64,000 nucleotides of DNA from the NCBI GenBank assembly GCA_003586115.2, contig QVOM02000101.1, forward strand, positions 26,561,333-26,625,332, in the 5' to 3' direction. The notes under the pieces are model-generated. The model did no database searches and was not told the origin of the DNA. It was given only the letters and a program-made list of their open reading frames with translations. Made by a program: the position numbers and the translations under genes. The stretch comes from Salvator merianae. Taxonomy: Eukaryota > Chordata > Lepidosauria > Squamata > Teiidae. Of this stretch, positions 10,701-24,676 are shown one piece after another; position 1 is the stretch's first letter, and each line of letters opens with the position of its first letter.

Positions 10701-13700
10701 CATCTCTGTTTTTTCCCCTCCTCCTTCTCTTATTGATTTTATTGACAACACAAGTTAACTATACAGGCCTTTTCTTCTTATTTGCATATGAACATCAGTA
10801 TACAGCATCTCTCTGTACTTTTTTGACCTTTGCTATTTTCCCAGGTTTGTATGGCCTTAAATACTCATTTTAATTCCCTATTTCTACTGCTCTCCCTTTA
10901 GAACATACATAAACCTTATCAACCTTAAGCAATGACTGTTTCTGAACCAGATACTCTTCCATTTCTCTTGGCTCTCCCTCTGCTGCAATTTTAAAAGCTA
11001 CTCTGCCACTTCTGATTCTAAACATTTGCAATTTGGTGCCATTTTGGTCCAAGTGGAGCTCACCCCTTCTATATAGGTGCAGCTTTTCCAAATAATGCTT
11101 TTCAATGTATCACAAAGGAGACCCACCTCCAACGCAGTCGCATCCGTGCATTGAGATATTTCAGCTGTGCCAGCTTAGCTGGTTCTGCATGTGGAATAGG
11201 AAGCATTTTAGAAAATGCTTCATTTGAAGTTCTGGTTTTTAGTTTTTTGTCTAGTAAACTAAACTTAGCTTCTGGTACCTCCTAACTACATTTATGGATG
11301 CCAGTAGTGCACCACAACTGCTGTCTACTTTTTAGTATTACCTAGCAGTTTATTTAAAATAGGGAGAGCTTTCTTTTTGCTCAAATTGTTGCCTACCTTC
11401 TCTGACTCTCTAATTCTCCATAACAAAGAACTGTCACCATAAGGGCCCCATTAACCTTCCATTCTGCATTTCTTAGATGCTTGAAGTGATCTACATTGGC
11501 CTCAAGGGATCAAATTAATTCCCCGAGTGCCAATACAGTACATCTCTAAACCCATGCCAGCTTCCTACTTACATATCTATTTAGAAGACCTAACAACACA
11601 TGCATGCCACTGTCAAACTTCTCCCGTTTGTGAGCTCTCTCAGTAGCTTGTCTCTTTCAAATGATACAGACTGAGATTGCACTTCCTATTATAGAATGTG
11701 GCTCCACCCACTAAATATTTTCCTGAGGAATGAGTCAGCTGCAGCTGCAAAATCTTCTTCCTGAGATCTTCTGCTCTAATATGCTCACACTCAGGCACAA
11801 AACACAGCCTTTAAGAAACTGCCAAACACCATATCCAAAAGTGTTTGGAGGGAGTAAGCACAACAGATTACCAGTTACTACAGAATACTGGCTTTGGTAC
11901 ATATTCAAGTCCTGAAATCCTTGCTTAATTAAAATATGCCCCCACATAGAAGAAGTGCTACAGTCTTGCTTAGCCATATGTTGTGTGTATACAATGCCAG
12001 CAAACAAGCCCCAAATGTAGGTTTTGCCTCATTTAGAGTTGGCCAAACACTGTTTTAGAAATAGAAATGGCTGTAATCTATGGTTGTTTGAACAATCACC
12101 TTGCCTGGATCAGTTTAACTATTCTGCAACCAGCTTGTTCTGAAACTGGCATAAGAGGAGCCATCCAAATCATGCCTTATTTCAGAATATCCAGATATAG
12201 CAGAATAAGTAAGAGACATCTGAATACAGCCTTAGTCTGGACTACAGGTAAATGCAGAAAGTGCTGCAGAAATCTTTATGAAAGAGGTATAGATTCAGTT
12301 CAAAAAATGTACGTATATTTTTATATATTTTAATCCAGTCATTCATACATAACTTCAAGAGACTTTATGGATTAGATCTTTCCATCCTTCCTCATGTTTA
12401 ATTACTTTAATTCTTCCAAATATATCTTGCTTGAAGGCATTCCTCCAATGTGTTCTTTGCCAGTCTCACTTTCCAGTTCCACCTACCACATCTAACATTA
12501 CTGTGTTCTCCAGTGTGTTTCATCAATGACATGACCACATTGATATCAATATTGATACATATTTACTTTGTGCATTCACTTGCTTCAGGCTTTAACTGAG
12601 TGCAACTTTGTCAGATAGATGAAAATGAAGACCAAGTCTTTGGTTCTGGTCATGTAGTGTTCAGCATCAATGTGGGATGACTACAGAAGTGGAATTGACC
12701 TTGCCCACTTCTGTACATTCTTTGTTACAGTGTGCTGAGATGTGTTATACTGTAAGGCCTTTTGTCTTCATGACACTGCAAACTTCTAGGCAGGATGTGC
12801 ATAGGAAAAAAAAAAAAGAAAAAGGTGCAGGAGCTCACTCCAATGGGTGACTGCTTAAAATTGATCCCCCAGACATTCCCTAGTGACAGATCAATTCAGA
12901 TGCTCATATGCATGTGTCACTGAGCAGCTGGGCTGTTCTACCTGGTAAATGGAGCTACTGGAAATGCCTCCAAAAATGGGCCACTTTGTGGCACCCAGCT
13001 AAAAGATTCCCAGCCAGAAACTGGGGAGGCTGGGCACTTTCATTCCCAGCCTTGGAATTTGGACTATGGTAGGTTGCCACAATATGGATCACCCTTGTCC
13101 TGGATCACCATTGGCCACTCTTGGAACAGTTTGGTCAATCTGTGCAATCATTGACCCAGCAAGGTGCAGGATGATATACACCATGCAGAAATAGCCCTAG
13201 TTTCCACATATAAATGCCCCTCACTATAGGAATAATTAACTAGGAAATTTGGTTTATAACAAGTTTTTTTTTTTTTTTTTTTTTAATTATTAGTCTCATA
13301 GAGAGGGCAAATATAGTTAAATCCCTTCTCCAAGTCTGCTTCAAACCTAGAAATTATCACCCCATCCCAGAGGCTAAGTGCATAGTTTTTAAAAGCATTT
13401 CTGCTAAATGCAAAGAGCTACACAGCATCACATCTGATCTGATTGCTTATTGCATCTAGCTGCTTTTGAATTTAAGAAACTGGAGTTTGCTGTGAAAGGA
13501 TCTGAAATCTAGATTTAATTCTCTTCATGCACTGTCTTTTAGTCCTATGGCCACATACAAGCTATTTACACTATTTCTCTGCCGATATGCTCTTTTTTGG
13601 ACTTTTCATTCCTAGGTTTGACTGAACAACAATATTTCTGTTTCCTTTTGTCCTTTTTAGAAAGATTTTAATTAGCATTTTCCCTGTAATGTATGGGAAG

Positions 13701-15182
13701 ATGTTCCCTTTGCTCCCTTCTCCAGATATCATATTCTTCTCTCTGATATACTCAGTTCTTTTCAGCTCTTATATAGGGCAAAGCTGGGGAAAAAAGACCT
13801 TAATGTCTGTTAATACTCCATCAAATAAACTCCCCCCCCCCCCAAGATTTCATTGCATGAGAAACCTAGATCTGCACGCTGACCCCTAAGGGAAAGGATG
13901 GAACTAATTTTGCCATGTAAAGTATGTACAGTATATACTAAAAGAGTTCAAGGGGTTAATCTTTTCATTCTACAGGTTGTTTTGAGAGACTAAAGACTGC
14001 AAATTGGCTCTGATCATCTGGGCATTCATTTTTTGTCCTACTTGCTTAAATCTGTACATTTGTGTTAAATGTATCATGAATCCACAATCAAGAGAAATGA
14101 GTCTGTAAAAGTAAGACCAACTTTCCATTCTCTAGCAAGTTCATTTTTAATGTGGAAAATCTAATTTTCATATTTTTGTTCCTCATCCTCAATCTTGAAA
14201 ACCAGCCCAGACAATTCTGATATCTTTGTGTAATGATGAATGAACCATATTTCTCTTTACTTGTATTTCTGACTGGAGGCAATTTTAGAAGTTATGTTAT
14301 ACTATATGTCAGGAGAAATTTGTACTTTGTGGAGGCTCTTGTGCAATATATATGAAAAAAAGAAAAATGTGTGCCCTAACCCAGCCAATAAATTCTTTAA
14401 CTGATGTGACATTTCTATGTGGGCATGATATATCTCAAAACTAGTTCAGTATAGTATTTCTTGGTTTTGCCTGTGCCTGCATTGCTAACATATATAAGAT
14501 ATATAAGCAAATCCTGCATCAGTGATGTCATTACCATTGAACATTTAGGACAAAATCCAGGTTTCCAAGAGCCCCTGTACCAAGGATTAATGTACCTAAG
14601 GATAGAGACCAAATGGCCTAACACACTACTTGCCTAATTCTCAGTCTTAAACCATGATGTTTAGCAGAAGGAAGTTTGCATTCTCTTTCAAATAAAGCAA
14701 TAGAAAACAAACACATAGCACATCCTTCCAACATGCACTGATCAAAAGAGCCACCTTCAGGAAGATGAATGACAGATCACATAATAAGTGTTTATAAGCT
14801 AGCAATTTTGAAAGAAACCTTTCATTCAGCAAGCTGGGGAGAGTTGTGATGTGGATCTGATAAAGCCCAGTTTATAGGAATAATAATGCCCTGAATCACC
14901 ACCTTGCTATTTCCTACATAAACTGTCATTCACCTGAACCTGTTTGCTCTTGAGGGAGCAAGTGTATTAAAGACACATTTCCCCCCCAATTTTTCTGCAT
15001 TTTGGAGATTAGATTATAAGGAAAGGCAGTTCACCATTTAAAGTTTGTTTTTTTTCCCAAACAATGGTGCAAAACATCCATTTTTTCTTGTTGCTGAGAA
15101 GCTGCTCTAAGAAGTAGGGAAGTTACTAACCCTCATTTCCTAAAGCACAGATCCTGTGCCATACTCTGTCTTTAAGGTATTT
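10701..15182. other. Long unassigned AT-rich stretch
   Basis: About 4.5 kb with no credible coding region. It contains homopolymer runs: A near 12808-12821, T at 13264-13284 and C at 13832-13843. The open frames here are short and without recognisable domains. Around 12930-13200 the sequence is richer in short inverted repeats and ends in a 'tgcagaaatagcc' motif recalling the MITE-like elements elsewhere, but boundaries could not be set. Confidence 0.5.
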
Positions 15183-15693
15183 GGGGCTTTCACACTTTGC
15201 ACTGCGGAATGTTCACCAGGAAACATTCCAGGGTGGAATAGACCTTGCAGTGTAGACACCGTCTGCACTGTGAGGTCTTAGAATAGAATGCCAGCAGAAT
15301 ACCAGCATTTGTGATGCAAATGTTGGTATTCTGCTTGTGGTCTATGGCATGACAGCAGCCAGGAAGCTTCTGATTTCTGCCATGACAAACAATGTCACGG
15401 ATCATGCAGGTGCAGTCATGCCACACTACATAATCACACAGGCAGAATCAAGCAATTGCACAGGTGCAGGCACAGCTGCACTATATTGCACAGCTGTGCA
15501 TTTGCACCCAGAAGCTGGTGCAAATACACTGTACCAGGAACAGTCCAGCTGCTACCAGTACAGCTCTGGAACACAATTTTGTGTTCCACAGCTAGCAGTG
15601 ATCAGGAGCCACTGGAGTGTAGAATGCAAAGTGCAGAGGCACTTGACTAGTGAGCACTCCTGATGCTCATTAGCTTCAAGTGCAAACAGGTCC
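15183..15693 (+). mobile_element. Hairpin-rich non-autonomous DNA element, copy A
   Basis: A 511-bp element starting GGGGCTTTCACAC and ending GTGCAAACAGGTCC, imperfect inverted termini, with TTT on each side (15180-15182 and 15694-15696) as a possible 3-bp target duplication. It holds several internal hairpins: GGAATGTT...AACATTCC near 15206-15229, a CAGAATACCAGCATTTG hairpin near 15293-15334, and GGAACACAATTTTGTGTTCC near 15568-15587. It encodes no protein. Four more copies in the window share the order of these blocks. Confidence 0.65.
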
Positions 15694-15696
15694 TTT

Positions 15697-16435
15697 GTCT
15701 CCTTTCAGTGACTAGGCAGAAAGTGTGTTGCATGGATGGTGAACATCTGTTGACATTACCCTAAGTCAGCTAGCTCCATTCTATTAATAAGCAATGGGAA
15801 CTATTAATCAAAAGAAAAAAAAATCCTAATCACAAGACTCAGAGAGGGCAGGATCTTTTGAACCAGGTTTTAAAAACATAAAATCAACCAAAATAACAAC
15901 AGCAACAAACAAGCAGCACAAAAAAGTCATCAGGAAAAAAAATCATCAAAAATTAAAATGAATAACTTTATGAAAACACTAGCAAAGAAAAACAACAACA
16001 CAGTGTAATATAAAACTTCTGAATATAAGTTTCACTGCAGAGCTAGCTATGCATTGTACCAAGCTTTAAAAGCACTGAAAAGTTTCATCAGGGTTTTTCT
16101 TAGTAATGAAAAGTCAAATAAGAACAATTTTGACAAATCAAGAAAAAAAAAAAAAAAGAAAGTTATAGCAAGATAAAAATCTATTCCTAACCACTAAAAG
16201 GCAGACCCTAAACTATCAGAAAATGTTCACACAGATATTCTCACACCCTCCTAAGTGTGGTGTAGATAAAATTTCTGTCCAAGGAAGCTTACAAGTTTAG
16301 CAAAGCTCCTTCAATGCAAATAGGCAAATGTTTAAAAAACAGAACACCACAGGAAAAGTTTATTAAAAAGTTCTTGAAGCTGCAAAGCTCAGTAAGAGCA
16401 TTCTTCAGCCACAGCAGCAAAGTTTCCTTAGCAGC
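15697..16435. other. Unassigned A-rich sequence
   Basis: A-rich stretch with an A run near 16142-16157. No gene or element was recognised. Confidence 0.6.
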
Positions 16436-17554
16436 GGGCCTCTTCACACTTGCTGCCTTAAAACAGGATTTGTTCTAAGGTGGAATAGAACCCAGAGATG
16501 GATACTGTCTGCATTGTGGGGCCCTAAAATGAAACACGATCAGGATACCATCATTCACACAGTGAGTGCTGGAATCTAGCTCCAGATTCTTGCCATGAGA
16601 GTGGCTGGGAAGCATCTGGCCACACCCATGGTGACTGACAATGTCAGATATCATGCAGGCATGTACAGCCACACTCACACAATATTGCAGGCACAGCTGT
16701 GGCATGCCACACAGCCCTGCATGCACATCCGGAATCAGGTGCGAACACACTTTACCCGGAGCAGTTTAGATGCTCTTGGCCAAGTTGTGGAGCACAATGT
16801 AGTGCTCCACAGGTGGGAGCAATTTGGAGCAGCTGGTGACTGTTCCTGATAACATAGGCTGCTGCAAGGTGCAGATATACTTTACTTTAATTTCGATTTA
16901 TATCCCGCCCTATACCGAGGGGTCCCAGGGTGGCTTACAAAAACACAGCAACAAATTGCAATAAAAACATTATAAAACATCTTAAAAACATACAAAAAGT
17001 TTATAGAACTTATAAAACTATTACAATAAAAACCATAAAAACCATTATAAAAACTTTATAAAATATTCAAAGGCCCCCACCACAAAACCACCCTCACCCA
17101 ACAAAACAACAGTCCGGAAGCAATGAGGGGAGTTTCTCAAAGGGTCAAGGTCCATATGCCTGGGCAAAGAGGAAGGTCTTTACCAGGCGCCGAAACCCGA
17201 ACAGGGATGGCGCCTGGTGAATCTCAGTAGGGAGGCTGTTCCACAACCTGGGGGCAGCCACAGAGAAAATCCTCACCCTCACCCCCCCCCCACTAATGCA
17301 GGGGAAGGGATCACCAGGAGGGACTCCCCCTGTGACCTCAGCGTGCGGGCAGGCACATATGGGTGGAGGCGCTCCTTCAGGTAGGCAGAACCCAAACCAT
17401 TTAGGGCTTTATAGACCAAAGTCAACACTTTGAATTGAGCCTGGAAACGTATTGGAAGCCAGTGAAGACTTTTCAGGACTGGCGAGATATGCGCACGATA
17501 TACTTGCCTAATCAGCATCTGTAAGTTCACTAGGCATTAAGTGCAAAAAGACCC
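16436..17554 (+). mobile_element. Hairpin-rich non-autonomous element, copy B, split by a LINE insertion
   Basis: The left part 16436-16882 aligns in order with copy A (TCTTCACACTTGC start, GGAGCACAATGTAGTGCTCC hairpin near 16791-16810). The right part 17506-17554 supplies the missing end (AAGTGCAAAAAGACCC). Between them lies a minus-strand LINE 3' end flanked by a 9-bp duplication. Confidence 0.65.
16883..17496 (-). mobile_element. 5'-truncated CR1/L2-type LINE inserted in copy B
   Basis: On the minus strand the frame 17530-17279 contains LKSLHWLPIRFQAQFKVLTL followed by the KALNGLG and RTLRSQGESLL segments, the conserved C-terminal portion of CR1/L2-type ORF2. The 3' end, at the left, carries the GGGATATAAATCGAAATTAAAG tail. 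A perfect 9-bp duplication, GATATACTT, stands at 16874-16882 and 17497-17505, as expected of target-primed insertion. The frame breaks at a C run near 17281, so it is not functional. Confidence 0.8.
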
Positions 17555-17789
17555 ACAGAGAGACTGCTCCAGAAAACAAGCAGCTCTACTGGTATGGCAA
17601 AGTTCAAAGCTGTTGTGAGGTAGGATTTTCAAAATGCAACAATGATACAAAGACAAAAACAGTGACTTATGTTGAAATACAAGCAGGATACCAGCATTTG
17701 CAGTCCAAATGCTGGTATTCTGCTCCTGAACTTCACCGTCACTGTCAGAAACACTTCGGACCGTTTCATACTAGTCCAGCACAGGACCT

Positions 17790-18201
17790 AGCCCTCTTCT
17801 GCACTCTGATGTGAACTAGACAAGCCACATCCATCCACACTGGACAGAACATACCTCATTCTACTGGCAGTCCAGGGACCACTGGAACATAACAGAAAGG
17901 CATGCAGAAAGGTCCATGACACCTTGTTCTGGTTTAGCAGAACTGGGAGCAGCTGGACTTCTCTGGGTACAGTGTGTTTGCAGCTGCTTCTGAGTCTGAA
18001 CACTGGGTGGTGTGGAACAGCTGCAGCTACTACACCATCATGTAGCATGCCTGCATCTGTGCCTGCACCATCACACAACAATGCCATAGCATTGGGCAGA
18101 AGCTTCCATGGCACAGGTTTCCAGCAAAATGACAGCATTCATACTGCAAATGCTGGTATCCTGTTGCTGGTCTGTTCTATGGCTTAGCAGTGTGAACAGT
18201 C
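17790..18201 (-). mobile_element. Hairpin-rich non-autonomous element, copy E
   Basis: Reverse-oriented relative of copy A. Reading leftward from 18201 it shows TTCACACTGC, the ATACCAGCATTTGCAGTATG hairpin region (about 18131-18172), the AGCTTCTGCC block, and the ACACTGTACCCAG and CCAGCTGCT blocks, ending near 17790. A separate copy of the ATACCAGCATTTG hairpin, with both arms, lies outside it at 17683-17723. Confidence 0.55.
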
Positions 18202-19297
18202 ACCACCGTAGAGCAGGATAATTGTCTGTTGGATGGCGGAAAAATTAACAGGCCCATATAATTTAAGACAGAAGCAAAAGGCCTTGACTTGGTATCTTAA
18301 AACAAAGCTTTACTGATAGAACAGAAAGATCATAATGTGACCAGCCACTCAATGAAGGTTAGAACTGGGGCTAGTGGTTTGAGGTTCAGTTAGAACTAGT
18401 TTATCCATGAGACAGTTCAGTTCAAACAGGACCAATCTGCAAAAAAACCAGAAACAAAAAGGTTCATTCATGCCTATAGATTTCTTGTTTGCACTAGTGT
18501 TTTCTTATGCCTTAATGTGGAAAGCTGCACTACATTTGCCTTTCCATCTCCCTTATGGGGTACAAAGCAGTAGTTCCCAAAGCAAGTTTGCTTATCATTG
18601 TATATCCCACCTCCCACCCTGGTTTGCCTTCTATTTCCAATTATAATGTCTTTTCTTCTGCTCACTCTATTTGGGCTCTTGTGTTCCCCTATTTTCATTT
18701 AATGGGGAGAAGGTCTACATGGACTTCCCTTTCTTTTGCTTTCTTTCCCTCATACACTGGGAGAGAGAGGAGCAGCATAAGATAGGTGGAGAGGAAAGCA
18801 CCTCTTTCAGTGGACCAAGGACAGAAGCAGGTGGGGATGCAAAAAATAGTCATTAAGCATGCATTTTTTTTGTGCCTCTATGTGAACTAGCCTGACGATT
18901 ATGGCCACAGACTTCAGGAGACGGAAACATGAGGTAAACAACTGTGGTGTAAACTGGCTCTTAGTGGTGTCATCTGAGTGCTAATCCATACAATCTGTAA
19001 TTAATGAGACCTTCCACCCAGGACCAAGGTTTATTGTACACCAGCTGCTTACCCTCCCATTGGTTTATGCTCTCACACTTGCCTGCTCACTTTTCCATCC
19101 AGTCACTTTCAGAATCTCCAGAAGATTTGAAAGCAAATTAGCAGATGGCCAAGCAAGTAACACCTGAATAGTTGAATGAGATTTTGCAATACAGTAAGGG
19201 GCCATTTAATGTAAATTTGGCTAGCATGATTTCAATATTATATGATTTACTAATTGAGACTTGGCCTGGCTCCATATTAAACATTTCCTGGCCCCGT
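18202..19297. other. Unassigned sequence
   Basis: No gene or named element was recognised. The open frames at 18407-18856 are short and without domain signatures. Confidence 0.6.
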
Positions 19298-19300
19298 CTA

Positions 19301-19480
19301 GGCCCTTTCTGCACTTGGCCTTTTTGTTGATTATATCTCAGAATAGGGACCTGCTATCCACCTGCTAGTGCAAACTATGAAAGGTCTTGCCCAGGGCCTA
19401 CCATAGTCTGCACTAGCATGCAGATGGCAGATCCCTATTCTGAGATATAATCTGGAATAAGGCCAAGTGCAGAAAGGGCC
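19301..19480. mobile_element. 180-bp palindromic MITE, copy 1
   Basis: Starts GGCCCTTTCTGCACTTGGCC and ends with its exact reverse complement. The two arms remain complementary almost to the centre (about 85 bases each) with few mismatches. CTA stands on both sides (19298-19300 and 19481-19483), a 3-bp target duplication. There is no coding capacity. Such a foldback would form a long hairpin. The 3-bp duplication recalls the PIF/Harbinger superfamily, but no autonomous partner is seen. Confidence 0.85.
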
Positions 19481-19483
19481 CTA

Positions 19484-21564
19484 AACACTTTCCTGCTGCC
19501 AAGGACAGAGCTTAAGGCTGCAGCATGTTGAAACCTTCTTCCTGGTGCAGTAGTAGCCATTTTTCCACTTGTCTTTTGCTAATGAGGAAGGTGCTTGGAA
19601 TGGCTCTTTTTTTTTTTTTTCAAAATGAGTTCTGAGTGTATATTTTGGGTATGTGTGTTTGGTGAATTTTGTCTGTTTGGTGAGTTTGGTGAGTTTTGAT
19701 TGTGTTGGGGTAGTTTTAAGTAAGTTTTAAATGCTTTCCTCTTTCCGTTTCCATTTTCCATTTTTATTTGCATACTGCTTTTCCCCCAAAAACTGAACTG
19801 AACTAAACTGAAATAAAATAAAATGCCCAGCTGATAGAAAATAATACATTATGCATTGCTATATATAATAAATGATACTTACACAGAATAGCAAATAATG
19901 CATTTTAAAATTGTGCACACATATGTAAAATGTTGGGCAATTTGAGGTGTGGAGTAGAGTGTAGAGCAGAGTGGGTCATTGGAGTGTGTGTTTTGAAAGT
20001 ATTGAGTGCTTTCTGTGAGTTTTGGTCAAGGTTTGGCTGGCTTTCGAATGCTTTTGCTTAAGTTCTGTCTAGTGGTTGAATGACTGGGTTCCTGAGTGAC
20101 TGCAGTGTTGGATGTGCAGAGTGCTTTTTGGGTGTGTGCAGGTGTGCAGACGTGTGTCTTTTTGTGCATAACGTTTTTACTGTGTAAAATTTTTGCTGTG
20201 TGCAGCATTTTTGTTGCAGAGAGTTCACACACAAACACACTGGCAAATATGACATTGCAGACATTGGAATAGTGGCCACCTTCTAACATCATCAAAGTTT
20301 TTTTACATATATTTCCTTCAATCAGTAGACATTCACCCTATGCATGTTTGATCTCACCCTGGGACTTTTAACATAGGTAGGATCCACACTGCAGATCCTG
20401 TGAAAGCTTGAAGGGTGCTTAGACTGCATGACTCCCATCCATTGAGTCACCATCCCACCATAGTGGGTGGATAATGCAATCAGAGTTGCTTTTCATGCAG
20501 GAAATGCTACTCTGATGGCACTTTCTACTCTTCTCCCTTACCATCATCATCATGTAAATGGACAATGATGGCTCTTCCATAATATCTGCTTTGCAATTCA
20601 CATAGGTCTATTTTGGAAGATGACTTTTGGGGCTACTTCCTGCACCTTCTAAGCCAGGGTCACATTTCAGAGCCAGAGAACTAAAGTTCCCCAGCTTTGA
20701 TGTTAATGTGTCTGGAAGCACAGAGTCATGCTAAAACATGTTTTTTATTTCCAGAACTCGAGCAAATATAATCTTTCAAATGGTGGAATCCACTATCGTG
20801 CTGATTTTTTCCATAATATTAGCACAAGGAGCTTTTGATAGAGAGTGCAGCCTCTTACAGCTAGATTCTTCTAAGTAGACCTTTGTCTATTAATGTGCTT
20901 TAAGATAAGTATATGGTGTGTACTTTTCCTCATTTGTTTAGATTAGAGTACTGAAGAAATTCTGTATAAACATTGGCTAAGCCTTAATGATGTTTAATAC
21001 AACTGTGACATTTTTGCAAGGACTTTCCCTTGGCTTTTGTTCAAGTTGTCAAAGTAAAAGTAAAAATTGATAACCTTGCCATATGGAACTATTAAGTCTT
21101 GGAGAAATATATAATTGTAATTACTGTGCAGAAGACAGTTATGTTAATTAGCATAGATTTGCTTCTACTCAAAAGAAAAAAGCAAAAACAAAAACAAGAA
21201 AAGCTTTTTGAAATTCACAGGAGTCATCAATTTTCAGGGGAAAAAAAACTTTCTGAATTCTAGGAATCTGAGTCAGTTGATGGTTGTGGTAAGTTTTTCA
21301 TAACTCTGTATATGCATTGATACTACAAAATATAAATATAAATTATTGAGTTAAAATTATTGCTCACAGATATAATTTTGTTTCTATTTTAGGACACAGA
21401 GTTCTCCTAATATGCATAAGGCAAAGTTTCATGTTCTTGAGAAGATGTTTCTCAAAAATACAAGTACTTTTATAGATTCATTTATACATTTTCTATATCA
21501 CTATTTATCACCAGATTTATTTGTTACTTTCTCCTTTGTCTTTGCTGAGCAGGATTCAGCCAAT
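19484..21564. other. Unassigned AT-rich sequence
   Basis: No credible gene. It contains a poly-T run near 19609-19620 and GT-rich stretches near 19640-19700 and 20100-20240. Confidence 0.6.
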
Positions 21565-21704
21565 AGGTAGGCAGGTAGGCAGGTAGATAGATAGATAGAT
21601 AGATGGATGGATGGATGGATGGATGGATGGATAGATGGATGGATAGATGGATGGATGGATGGATGGATGGATGGATGGATGGATAGATAGATGGATAGAT
21701 AGAC

Positions 21705-21760
<56 letters not shown>
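21565..21760. repeat. Compound GATA/GATG tetranucleotide microsatellite
   Basis: Starts as AGGTAGGC units, then blocks of GATA, GATG, GATA with one GACA, ending in a pure GATA run of about 12 units. Read directly from the sequence. It directly abuts a LINE 3' tail. Confidence 0.97.
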
Positions 21761-21835
21761 TTATACCCCACCCTTTACTCAAGAATCCCAGGGCAGGTCA
21801 CAGCAGTTAAAAAAAGGTAAAGTTTGTAAGAGTTA
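21761..21835 (-). mobile_element. Short LINE 3' tail next to the GATA array
   Basis: The sequence TTTATACCCCACCCTTTACTC, followed by CCCAGGGCAGGTCAC, is the reverse complement of a typical GGTGGGATATAA-type LINE 3' end. Only the last bases of the element are present, and its tail side faces the GATA array. Confidence 0.5.
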
Positions 21836-22762
21836 AAACACAGAAGAAACAGTCTCCAAATTTGACTTGAGCACCCTTTTTGAACCCTGCAATATTCACT
21901 CAGAAGAATTCATTTCTTCCGTGGCAAGGAAGAATGGAATTCAGCCCATCATTTCCTTAGGCCATCCCAGCAAGCAGAAGGAAGGCTCCTAGCACACTTG
22001 CTGGTTCATAATACTGGCCAGTGCAGAATCACCCAAAGTCAAATTTGGGAACTGTTTCTTCTGTGACATTATGGAACCTTCAGGAGCACACAAATGCTTC
22101 ATGAGCATGAGTAGAAGAAAGAGGTATGACCTGTCTGTATTTCATCAATGTTCATTAGCTGCATTAATAGCAGGCAAGTGAGGGCACACTGAGGTCCTTT
22201 TTGTGCTTGGTCACTAGACCAGATCAATGGCTCCCTTGCACACTTAGTCCACATTGGACTAGCACTATCCTGACCCAGAACTTTCCCAAAGGATCCCTAT
22301 CCCGATTTATTGATAGATCTTATTGGAGGTCTATATTTGCCCCACACTATCTGTTCTGCTACAGTCATTGGCTGCTATTTGACACACTTAGAGGGATGCC
22401 TTCTGGGTTAATTTGAGGTGGGAATGCCAAACATTTCACCCTTGCATGCATTGTGCCTTGCTTCAAAGTGTCAGAAAGGTTGGTTCTTCTTCAGATGGAA
22501 AATCCAAGGCTGAGGATGACTCATTCTTCAAGTCATATTGGGTAGGGAATTTAGTAGGTAAATCTGGCCAATCCCAGCATGGGAATAAATGCTGTTGGCC
22601 AGCAACCATTCAGGGTTCCAGAAACCATGGGAGGCATTGCTAGACTTTGAGGCAAAGGAACAGCAACATCCGGAAATATAAAGTAGGATTGTTCTTTTTA
22701 CTACTTGAGTGCCTTTTTTTTTGAACAACTACAGAAGGGGTGTGCTTTCTATGATGATGATG

Positions 22763-22763
<1 letters not shown>
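21836..22763. other. Unassigned sequence
   Basis: No gene was recognised. Around 22193-22290 a GGTCCTTTTTGTGCTTGG start recalls the termini of the MITE-like elements at 28366 and 41796, but I could not fix a second end. Confidence 0.45.
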
Positions 22764-22824
<61 letters not shown>

Positions 22825-22825
22825 T
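22764..22825. repeat. (ATA)n microsatellite
   Basis: About 20 ATA/TAA units, preceded by a short GAT run (22751-22762). Read directly. Confidence 0.95.
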
Positions 22826-23235
22826 TGAAAATAGCCTGTCTGATCGCACCTACTGATGCTTCTGTACCTAGCTCAGAACAGAGATTCTTGTAGCCTAAGC
22901 ACTGCCTCCACAGATCATTATTTGAACCTTGGCATGGAGGTAAGCATGCTACCTTCAAAGCCTGCTTTGTTCAGCCCCATCATTCTGCTCTGGATGATAT
23001 ATAGGAGTGAAAGGGCTTGGACCAATCTCTGGTAGGCTGGAAGATATCTGAAATAGAGAAAGAGTTAGGTGTGTCCACATTGCTGCTGAAGTTGAGCTGG
23101 GACAAATGGTATCTCCACCTTCTCAATGCAAGCTCTGTCTCACATCTTATCCTGAAACATGGTGGACCAGAGTAATTGGATTGCTCCAGGCAAGGTGAAT
23201 ACAGAAGTGGCCTGAGTGAACTGACAGCTGAACCT

Positions 23236-24676
<1,441 letters not shown>

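Noticed and set aside
21501..21782. Open frames of YLSI/HPSI repeats
   Set aside because: Translation of the GATA/GATG microsatellite.
22764..22958. Long poly-isoleucine or poly-aspartate open frames
   Set aside because: Produced by the (ATA)n/(GAT)n microsatellite, with no coding signature.
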